Shown here: positions 12,801 to 24,800 of the stretch, one piece after another | Layout: every line of letters begins with the position of its first letter | Numbering within the stretch: the stretch's first letter is position 1 | DNA from: Pontederia crassipes | Lineage: Eukaryota; Streptophyta; Magnoliopsida; Commelinales; Pontederiaceae | Assembly (NCBI GenBank): GCA_030549335.1 | Contig: CM060198.1 | Coordinates: 51,272,995-51,336,994, forward strand | Direction: 5' to 3' | Length of the DNA stretch: 64,000 nucleotides | Notes under the pieces: model-generated | Told to the model about the DNA's origin: nothing | The model's input: the letters and a program-made list of their open reading frames with translations, nothing else | The model's database searches: none | Translations under genes and position numbers: made by a program

Positions 12801-15800
12801 AGGCAAAAGAAAAAAAAAAGGTTCACATGGCGCACCTTTACTGTGGATTGAATGATGAACTGCACACCTCGGATTCCAGAGTCATCCCTAAATGTCACAT
12901 TCCAACATCAGAGAGAAATATATTTATATTATGAAACATAGGGGTAAAAGTCCAAATACCTCTTCAAAAGCACAGTTATGTAACCAAGCTGCTCAACTGA
13001 TCTAAGTTGATGAAATGCAGGTTGCTTTGCAATTAGAGCAAACAATTCAAGTTTGACATTTAGCTTGATGTTGTCTTGGTGAACCTATACATAATGTATA
13101 CATTTTGTTGAGTAGAAGATATCCATCAGAACATTCAACCTCCTTACTAGGATATATAAAAGTTAGATTTCAACCAAAGTGTTAGAAACAAACCTGAATA
13201 TAGTGGACAAGAGCAGAGTTCTCATCACTGTGGTTAAGAACACCAATAGGATAATAATACTTTATTCCTCTTTCAAGCTTCACAATTCTATTTGTTAGAT
13301 ATTCAGAAGGAAATAATGGTCTACACAAAGATAGTGGATCCTTAAAAAGTTTTTCTTCTATATGCTGAATCATCGATTCTGCTTCATTGGGCGGAATGTT
13401 GCCTGAAGATAAATACATGTGACCAAGAATGCCATCTGATCTGACATTGAGGATCTTACTTCAATAAATAATACCTACCTCCAACATAACATTCCAAGAA
13501 GGTTTTCTCCAACAGCTGAGATGAAAATTTTGTAAGATCAGTTGCTTCAAGACGTGGAAGAACTTCAAGTTCATCACTCCAAGGCCATGCATGGTCTTCC
13601 AGTAATAATGAACAGTAATACATGGCTTGTTGATATGGTTGTTGAAATTTAAAATTCTGATAATCTTTCATGACAGATTCCTGATTCTCACAAAAAAAGA
13701 GAATACAATCACTTTAAACCACTGGAGAAATAGAATTGATCCAAAATTCGCCCATTGCAATCACAAGAAAAATCAAATAACTTGGCTGTTTCAGAATTTA
13801 CATAGATCAGTGATGAGTAATTTTTACCATAGAGCCACCAACTTTTCTACTTTCTCAAATCTATCCTCCAACTTTGTTTTGTAATAGAATTACCCTCCAA
13901 GTGATATTTTGTATTGGAACCACCCTCTTTACCAGTGGTAGGTTACTAAGTAACTTATTGACGTGGCATGCTGATCGTACATAACATGTCATTTTACTTA
14001 ATGCCATAAAATTAAACAAAAATAAAATAAATATTTTAATCATAATCTTACAAAGGAATTTAAGTGTCAAAAAGTTATTTTATGTTCTTTTTTGTTTTTT
14101 TATAATTTTTTAATATAAAAAAATGCTGTTGCATGTATAGTTGGTGTGCAAGAACATTATATTATTTGATACAGATCATCATATCACTTGTTAGCATATT
14201 AGAACAGGTGAAGTGGATAATTATGCTCCACATACAAGTTTTTTTTTAGAGGAAAAAGGATGACTGGTGATGTGGTTGGTTCCATATGCATGTTAGATGG
14301 TAGTTTAGTTACAAAATAAAGTTGGAGGATAAATTTAAGAAAGCAGTATACTTGGAGGGTAGTTGACAAAAGTTACTCGACCTTTGACATGAAATGATAA
14401 AATCTATGCAACAGTACAAAAGACAGGATTCTTTCTTTTTTTCTTTTTTCTCAAAGAGGGATACTTTTTTTCATATCCAAGAATTATAATGTTTGTGGCA
14501 CACGTGTCAAAAGGTTCCATTGTATTGTACTTTAACATTATTTCCATTTCTTCCACTTTGCTAAGGGATGCCATGACATTTTTTTTTTCTGAGAAGAGAA
14601 AGGATGACCACCAGTTAGATGTCATCCGTGTATATATATATCGCCAAAAAGAAACATCATATACAAGTGAAACACTCTCCAGTGGAGAGCGGCAAAAAAT
14701 ATGCTAACCAAAACCCCACTCCCGAAGAAGATAACACATTTGATATATAATATTGTCCGCCTGACATCTCTCCCCACAAAAAATGACACGGTTGCGCTGG
14801 AGCCATATGGCCCACGCACAGGCTAGAAAAGTCGACACAGGAAGTCTCCAATCCGATCCCTCCGATCCCTGTTTGCCAAGCCTCCTCATGACCTGCCAAA
14901 AGTCTGCCGCCACTGGGGAACGCCACTCGTAATGCTCATCCGAGACCATATCTCGCGAGACACCCGGCGGCTGAAGAAAAAATGCGTGAGATCCTCCACC
15001 TCCCCACACATAACAGAGGAGGTATCCGCATGCGGCGCCCACCGCGCCCTATATCGCTCACACTGCAGAAGCCAAGCAAAGATCTTGACTTTCGGTGGCA
15101 AACGAGAGCGCCAAATGAGTCTGCAGTCGGCTCTGAAGTCTGTGGTGGCCGAAAGAAAACGAAGATAGAGATTGCGCACCGAGAAGGAATCCGATACCCG
15201 TACCTAGCCATCCGTCCGGGTCGGGTGTGGAAGGAAGGGGGCAATCCTCTGGTGGAGTGCCAGTAAGTCGAAAAACCGCTGATCAAAGAGAGGAGACCTG
15301 AAAAGGGAGCTCCCCGTATCGCCCATCTCAGACCAAGACTCAGCCACAGACGCATCCGGATGTGCCGCTAGAGCCAATAACCGAGGGAAGGAATCAACAA
15401 GTGGACCCCCGGGAGCCAGTCGTGCCGCCAAAATGAGAAAGCCTCCCCGGAGCCAAGTGATGGGGTCATGAAAGGCCGCACACGTGGGAAGAGAGCCGCC
15501 ACACCCCTCCAGAACGATGAAGCGCCACGGGGTATGATGGGCCTAGAGTCCCATGATCGCGGCCATAGCATGTGAAGAACACCTCCCTCCATAGGCTGTC
15601 GTTGGGCCCCATAATGCGACCCACCCACCGGGCAAGGAGTGCCCAGTTGGTGCAGCGGAGATCCCGAATACCCAATCCTCCTTGTTAGGTGGGCCTACAT
15701 AGGTTGCTCCAAGAAACAAGGTGAACCCGACGGCAGAGCTGCATCCCTGCCAAAAAAACCTGCGTCTCAAAGAATCAATCCGTGATAATACCTATGCAGG

Positions 15801-18800
15801 CATATCGAGCACTGACATGGAGTAGATCGGGACTGATGAGAGTAATGAGCGGAGCAAAACAAGGCGACCACCACTAAATAAGAGCCGAGAACCCAGCCCT
15901 AAAGACGGCGCTCCAACCGCTCAATGACTGGGATCCACCTCCGAGAGCCAACATGACGATCCGATAGCGGGAGCCCCAGGGAGGTGACAGGTAGGGTCCC
16001 AACAGGAGTGCGCAATTCTGCCGCGCAGTGCAAAGCGTCCTCCGTCACCATGTCAAAAGGAATGAAAGATGATTTGGCGTGGTTGATCTCAAGGCCTGAA
16101 GTGATGCCAAAAAACTCCACCAAAATAGCCACCCATCTACCTTCAGCCTCTGATCCCTCGACGAAGAAAATAGTGTCGTCCGCATACTGAAGTAAGGGCA
16201 CCAGCCCGCCGGCAAAGCTTCTGAAAAGACCGGCCAGGCATGCCTCCTGAGTGCATCTGGCGAGGCTGTCAACCGCCAGTGTGAAAAGCATAGTGCGAGA
16301 GGACACCCTTGTCGGACGCCTCGTTGTGGCTGCACCCAACCCCCCATCATCGACCCATTGACCAAGATCGAGAACGAACCAGTAGTGATACACCGCTTCA
16401 TCCAAGCAATCCAAATCGCAGGGAATCCTCTCACCTGTCCAAAGGAAAGACCATGAAAGAAAATCGTAAGCTTTTGAGAAATCGACCTTCTAAAGAAAGG
16501 TCTGACAGCTGGTACATCTCCAACAACAACAACAAAGCCTTATCCCACTAGGTGGGGTCGGCTAAGCTGGTACATCTCCACTGCGCTAAAATCTCATAGA
16601 GCAATGATGGATCTGCCATGTATGAAGACCGACTGCGTAGGGTGGATGAGGTCGGGGAGCACCTCCCGGAGCCGATTAGCCAGTACCCGAGCCACTAGGA
16701 GATAGATGGCGTTGGATAAGGCAATCGGCCGAAAATCCTCCACTTTGTCCGCCGACGTGCGCTTGCGAAGCATGAAGAGTAGGAACCGGTTCAAGCGCTC
16801 GAAGCCCCGGTTCCCACCGGAGAACTCTTGAATCATCGCCATGACGTCCTCCCTCACCACGGGCCAGAACTCTCTGTAGAAGAAAACCGGGAAGTCGCCG
16901 AGGCCAGGGGACCGCTCACCATTGAGGTCGTTGAGCGCATCAGTGACCTCTTCAGTGATGGTCTGCACTAGCGTGGAAGATTGATCATCAGTAAGACAAG
17001 TAATACCCCTGGGAGACCATCTCCACGCCGTCGAGGGATGCCGTATGGAGAAGTCTCGATGGAAGGAGGCGATGGCGTCCTGATGCGATGTTGGCCAGTG
17101 ATCCTCTGGCCCATCACCTCCAGCTGGTCGATCCGATTTGCCCGTCACCACGAGCTCGTATGTAGGTGGAAGAAACGAGTGTTGGCATACCCCTCCTAAA
17201 GCCAGGTCTGTCAGGAGCGCTGCCTCCACTGGATCTCCACCAACTTGTCCTCCAACTGGATGGTCGACCGAGCCCGCCTACGCTGAGCCACCTCGTCCTC
17301 TGTGAAATGACGGGAGTCCTCTCGATCAAGCTGGGCAATCGTCTCCAGGGCCTCAATCCTTCGTGCCTCCCGGACCTCCCGGATTTGTCTCCGGCGGTCC
17401 TGAAGGAAATGCCTGAGGCTGTGGAGCCTGCCGGCAAGAGTCCGTGCAGCAGAGTCCGAAGCCGCTACGCTCTGCCAATGCTCGACCACCGCCTGTCTAA
17501 ACCCCTCCTCCGAGAGCCAGGAGTGCTCAAAGCGAAAAAGGGACCGAAGTGGCTGATCGTCTCCAGACCTCCACAGAAGGGGTGTGTGATCTGAGAATGG
17601 TCGGTCCATGGCCTGTCAGAAAGCTTATGTGCCTCCACTAGCTCCAACGAGCTGAGGAATCTATCGAGTCGAGACTTGGAAGAGGGTGCCGCCGTGCTCC
17701 GCCACGTGAATCTGCAGTTCGTTGCCGAGAGGTCGGACAACGACTGAGTCGATGAAATCTCTGAACTTCACGGCCCCAAGGTCTCTCCCCTGTCGTCTGG
17801 TGGGCCAATCATCCATGTCAAGTGTGACATTGAAATCGCCCCCAATTAGCCATCGCCCGTCCGGAAGGTGGAGGCGGGCCGCCGATAGCTCCTCCCATAA
17901 AGTCGGCCGAAGGGATCCCGAGCATGGACCATATATACAGGAGAGGAGGTAAGAGGAACCATCCGTACTGCGTCTTAAATGAGTTGTCATCGAAAATCGG
18001 GTCATCCAAGAGTCTACCAAAGAGAACAAGTCGTCACGCCACCCAATGATACAACCGCCATGACATAATTGCAAATGGAATGGGAGTATATTTCCCAAAG
18101 TCAAATTATTTAAATATTGTGCCAAACTGACCCAAGTATGAATGAGCTGCAAATTAGTACAATTACCATTGTACTAGGACAGACAGAATCCATAGTGCAG
18201 TAGTACAATAAGCTGGCAAGAGTAAACTCAAAGAAGTCAAAGATGTGTTGCCCTTGAGCAGAATCAAAATCATAAACATCCAGTGAATTATCATTTTTTT
18301 GCAAAAACCTTTCTTAGTTGCTAAGAGTTGCATCCCTTTATCAGTTTTACACTTTCTTTTTGGTAAGAAGATCTTAATTGGTGACAAGGGAAAATTACCA
18401 TCAGAAAATCTCAAACTTCAGGCTAGGAAACCTATGTAAACAAATGAAGAAAGAACTACCAAGCAAAAGATGCTAATTCAAACAAATCTCTAGTTTTGAA
18501 GGAAAATTTACTGAGAATTAGTTATCAGCCATTATTTTATTGATAACAGGAGAAAATCTCTAGAGTTTAGTTGTACAATAATATACTCATGATTACTTTT
18601 CTGGCTAATTTAAATGTAGTTCCAGCAATAGGTGAGCTTTAAAGTCCAACATGAGATATTAGGTCCCAAGACACCTATATGAGTTGAAGATGGATAAATA
18701 CAGAACCCACATAAACATGTGATTGGTCATGCCACCAATTACTTACCTTGATCACAGAAAACCGATCGGGTTTCACCTCAAACTGTCGAATTTTGTCAAT

Positions 18801-21800
18801 TACTGTGTGCAGTAGGATTCTCATTTTATCATTATAACCAAACACAATCACCTGCAATTCAAAGAAAAATGTAAATAATCAAAATTTGAAGGAATCAGTA
18901 CTGCTACCAGATATAACTATACAATTCAGCGATATGCCAAAATATATTTCAAGTTATCTAACCTTTCAATTAGTACAATTCAATCAAACTATTTCTTCTT
19001 AGAAAATGATTGATTAATAAGACAATTATAGCAAATGACCATGAGTTGTGTATACAAAAATTCTAATATTTTATTGGGATTCCTCTTGGAATTATAACGT
19101 AATACTCCTTTGAAATCTCATGTGATGTGATAACATTTAGACAGATGTGTAAGGTTTTATTTATCCACAGTATTGAACTTTAGTGACAAAATGTAGAAGT
19201 TGCACACAGGCTATATAGTGTTTGGTGATATTATGCAAGACCTTCGAATTTGATAGTTTCATGAAAGATAAGTTTCCATGATGGCGTTTGGAACTTGAGT
19301 GTGACAAAATAATCCATGAGAAAATTAACTATGCTAATAAAATTTCATGACACCAAGTATTGCAAACTATAGTGTGATCATGAAATATTGTTAAGAATAA
19401 TATGTATTTAACTAATTACACCAACTTTCGCATTAGTTCCTAAACTGGAGAAAGAATTATTTTAGCAATATCATCAACAAACTTTCTATGGCATCTTAAA
19501 AAAAACTTTCTAATAAAATATAGTACTGGACGACAAAGTCAGAGTTTATATAATCAGAGAGAAAAATCCGGCATGAAAAAAAAAACATGAATTGTTGCAA
19601 CTTGAAATAGCACTAACAAAATTTGACTTCATATGGAGAAAAAAAACAAATTCCTTAAAACACATATAACATCAGTAATCTCCATACGCATTGCATAAAT
19701 GCAAAATTCGCTTTTGATGCATCATTATAGAATTAGCCCTTTTCAAAATAATATTATAGATTTGGTAATTATATGTTTCTGACTCCACAGAATTTCCTTA
19801 GGACCTGAAAAATCACAAGACAACAAAAGACGGTTTCAAAAGGCGACTAATTATAAAATCATATGTGGATATTGAACTTTCATTAGTTAAATTAGTTCTT
19901 TGGATGAAATCACCAGGATGCTAGCAAAAAAAACTTAGGCAAGAAAAAGAATAACCTGAAATCCAGTATCCGTGTGGTGTAACGAATAATAAAGACCAGC
20001 AACTTGGGCATCATAAGCTGTAGTTCATATAAAAAGAAATTCCAAACATCAATCATTATGATTTCACATAAATATTCCAACAAATGAAGATAGAAAAAGA
20101 TTCAATTTGTAAACTAGTATATGTACCAACATGATTAATTAGTTTAAATCATATATAACTCTCATCAAACCTAACCTATAACTAGACTATAAACCACTAG
20201 ACCAGCACAGACTCTGGGACAGTGTAATCAAAGGCTTAATTGTCACATGGCTGGCAAGTGCCATGTCAAGTTCCCGATGGGCTTAATTGTCACATGGCTT
20301 AAAAGCTATATTTGTTTTAGTTGGAAACAGCACCAAAGCCCAATGTTAAAATGTTCATCAACTTGGGGCTACAAAATGGGATGCCAAAGTCCTCTCAGTA
20401 TCATCATCCAGTTGAGGCTTTAGATCAGCAGGGTGCAACTTGTCTAGCTGTATGGAATAAGAAAGAAAGCAAATAGACTAAAAGATTAAATATAAGGGCC
20501 AAAATTGGTTTTTTTGTTAAAAAAATGATGTAGGATAGGTGGGATAGGTGATAGAGTTCTAGTTAGTTTGCTCTGTTATCATTTATCTTTTTTTTTTATT
20601 TCTAGGTTGTTTAAGATTTGATTATAAAAGCTTATAGATAGGTTTCAACTATTCATTTGTTATCATTAAATTCTTATTCATTTATTTCAAAAACTTGTGC
20701 AGAGTTAGTTTCCGGTGGATCAAATTCATGTTTATTGGTGCTATAAACCATCTTATCAAGTTTTTTTGTGCTTTTGAACCAGTCAATTTTCAGGATTTAT
20801 CCAAAAAATTTAATCTTCTCAATGCACAATCATCCATTGCGTGAGGAAGGAAGCTTATTGCTCCAGATGATGCCAGCAAGACAAATGTCCAGTGAAAGAA
20901 CTTCAGTCCTCGTTGGTTTTGGAAGGTGAAATCATTATAAGAAATACAACAACAACAAAACCTTATCCCACTAGGTGGGGTCGGCTATATGGATCATACG
21001 ACGCCATTCCGCTCTTCGTTGATCCATGTTCATAAGATTCGACAGGGTTTTACGCTGGCTGTCGGGGCCTAACACAACCCTCCTCCTTTATCCGGGCTTG
21101 GGACCGGCTATAAAACATAGGCGGAGTTGAAATCATTATAAGAAATAATAAAAGAAATACCATACAACCAAAAGCCACTTCTGAGTGGCAATATAATGCG
21201 AGGAGCAGAGGTAGATGGAGGAGAAGCTGAAAATAAAAGTCAATTTGAGAGATGATGAATATAAAGACTATATTGATGAAATAGCTGATTCATCATAATT
21301 AAGGGCCAGACACATATTATGCAACTATAAGTATTACAAAACAAATGAATTTTGAAATCCAATGTGAATACCAATGAAATATCATGAAAATGATCGTGTA
21401 CAATAAACTTAAAAAACCCTATAATGAAGTTAAACTAACAAGAGCCTAACCACATGAATATTCTCCAAACAAGGATATCAGTAATAGTAGCCTACCATAC
21501 TCATTTAGATAATCCATTACGAGCCTTGTGTATAGATCAGTCAGAACTGCTGATTCAGGTGAGAGGTTTGAATGAGGGCAGTTAAATGATATCTTGATAT
21601 CAGCTTTAGGTGTGGAAAACATTGTATCAGGTTTGTACCACAATCTTGAAAATCTTGATTTTCTTAACAAAATTGGTACAGAAGCCTGGATAAGATCAAC
21701 ACAAGAAATCATTAGTGTTTTACTGATTTTGCATAATAAACAACACAATAGATAAAAACATAATGAACTAACCTTCTCTTTTACAAGCTGAAGTGAGAAG

Positions 21801-24800
21801 TTGGATGGTATAAAAATATTTGGCTTTAGAAGATGTAAATTAACATTAGGAGCATTGTCTATCCATTCCTGCAAAAGAGAAGATAAATAAACAACAAAAA
21901 ATTTCGCATGTGGATTAAAAAGGCTGGGTGTTTGGATGTTCTGTGGAATAATCATCAACCATGCTCAGTCTTTGCTCAGAGACTAGAGACCACCACATAT
22001 GAGTTGAGAGTCTTTTTAGACACTTGTAAGATCATTGTATATTCTATACACTTCTCCTTTCAATAAATATGGGTGATTATTGAGCTTCACTAGTATCCTT
22101 TACCCTTGGGAAAAAAAGAAAAAGAATGCAAATATGTTGTGAAAAGAAACCTTGATCCTGGAGGCAGTGACTTTTTCGATAGAGTATGGAGTCCCATACC
22201 ATGGTTCAACCAAATTTGTACTTCCTTCAAACATTTTCGATTCCCAGAATATTCTGCAAACATGGCCAATAATAATTATGCATTGAACAAAATTCAAATA
22301 TCCTTAAAACAATGGTTGACATGTAGATAGTATAAAGGTTGTTAGCTTTGTCGAAGGAATTATCAGAACTTTTCTGAAATTCACAGTTAGTCATGTCAAG
22401 ATATGGCCAAAGCAAACTTACAACTTATGATGCATGGGTAGAGGTATTGAGTACGAGCTACAACAATTTTTAAAATGTAAGGTATATGCACTTTCACGCA
22501 TATAATAAGAAATATAGTTTAAGTGCATACAATAAAACATAAGCATTTCGAACAATTATATGTACCTTTATAGATTTCTTTTATATATTTTTTTTAAAAT
22601 AAAAGCATTCAACATAATGTAATATGTACTCAAGTACCCAACAAGTAGTACAGGGTATGTGTGTAATGTGTACTCAAGTACCCAACAAGTATTGTATACA
22701 GGGTATGTGTGTAATGTGTACTCAAGCGCCCAACAAGTATTGTGTACAGGGTATGTACCACCCAGCACAAGTAGACAAAGCTGTTTGAAGAACCATGCTT
22801 CAGTGAAGCATTATATATGCATTTTACTTTAATAACCTTAGTCCTAATAGCCAATACAAAAAATGCTTGAATAATTTCAGTCATGACATAAATAATAAGA
22901 CTATTGAAATCAAAAACCAAGGATTCTTAAAACTCGTGCAATCTGGTGAAAGAGCTATACTAGATGAGAAATATTCATCCATGTATTTATATCGGAAACT
23001 ATTCAATATTTATGTGAGATGTAAGGACAAAAATAAAAGGGATGGAGTGGGAAATAAAATGTCAACTTATGACATGAGAATGTATCTGAAACCTTAGATG
23101 ACTTAAATATGTATTATGACGAACCAAAATGAATATAAAGAAAACTAACTGCCTATGGAAAGGGCATGCAAATGGACTGATACCAGATTGCACTACCTCA
23201 GGTGCACTATTCTGATGTGGACCAATTTATTTACTAGAGGCTAGTTCAAAAAAATAAGTTGGACCAGAAATGCAAACCTAGTGCACACTAGCATGATTCA
23301 GTGCTGGTATTTACTCAGCTTTCTAACATGTTATTTTTATGCTAACAAAGCATCCGATAGGTCTTCATTTCATACCTCATTTGTGTTAAAAGAAAGTATT
23401 TTCATTAGTGTTTCATGTATTGATTGCACTAGATCAAAATTATCAGCAAACAACGCTTCTGAGAATGTGTTAATCATATAAATATAAATGAGTCTCCTCC
23501 TAACAACTTAAACTCTCAGGATAATTGACAACATGGTTGTCAAGATCGCTTGCAATCTAACGATCCTGTGCAAGAACACATATGGTTGCTTGTAAGATAA
23601 TAGGATTGGTATATGATCTTGGGTAATCGTATCATTCAGTCGCTTGACCATTAATTATATTCTTCTCAGCGTTCTTAAAATTCTAAATTTGACAACACAC
23701 ATTTTGAATTTTGTACACTTATTTACTTTAAATCTCTATATTTCAGCTATTTTCATCGTGCTGCTCTTAATATATTTGAGTATTAGTTGTTTGATATTTT
23801 AGATAAAAAAAATCGTGTGTGTGTGTGTGATCCGGCTTTCGAGCGCTCCTTTAATAGAAGAGTGTGTGTGTGTGTGTGTGTAAGATCCTACATAGTGTTG
23901 TATTACTATTTCTTAAAAGAAAATTGACTATATGATCGTTAAGAGTTGAATGTAAATACATATTTTTAAAGGGAAATAATACACAATCTTATACATATAC
24001 AACAACAACAACAACAACAAAGCCTTATCCCACTAGGTGGGGTCGGCTACATGGATCATACGACGCCATTCCGCTCTATTAGTAACCAAACCTTTCGGTA
24101 TATTATTCACCAATAGATCTTGCTCTATTAGTTCGCCAAGTGTCCGCCTTGGCCTCTCTCTCCCTCTTTTAATCGGACTCCAGATTATTTGATCTACTCT
24201 TCTTACTGGCGCATCTAATGGTCTTCTCTGAACATGACCAAACCATCTCAAACGATTCTCTACCATTTTCTCACTAATAGGAGCCACTCCGACTCGTTCA
24301 CGTATATGGTCATTCCTAATCTTATCTAATCTTGTATGACCACACATCCATCTCAACATCCTCATTTCGGCTACCCCCACTTTACGTTCATGTTGTCCCT
24401 TCATAGTCCAACATTCACTACCATATAACACTGCTGGCCTTATAGCAGTACGATAGAATTTTCCTTTAAATTTATTGGGTACTTTTCTATCACAAAGAAC
24501 TCCAGTGGCTTTCCTCCACTTACACCAACAAGCTTGAATTCTATGATTAACATCGTCATCAATCTCACCATCTTGTCTTACAATTGATCATAAATATTTA
24601 AACTTTGTCACTTGAGGAATTATATCCTCCCCTAGCCTAACTTTCAAATCGTCTCTAAGTTGTTTATTTGTGAAATTGCTATGCATATATTCTGTTTTAT
24701 TCCTACTTAAACGAAAACCCTTTGACTCCAACGTATTTCTCCATATTTCCAATTTTGTATTAATCTCTTCTCTTAAATCCGCTAAAAATACTATATCATC

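Noticed and set aside
22568-22920. Repeating [12 protein letters not shown]-like peptides
   Set aside because: They are produced by the minisatellite in intron 14; no splice or domain support.
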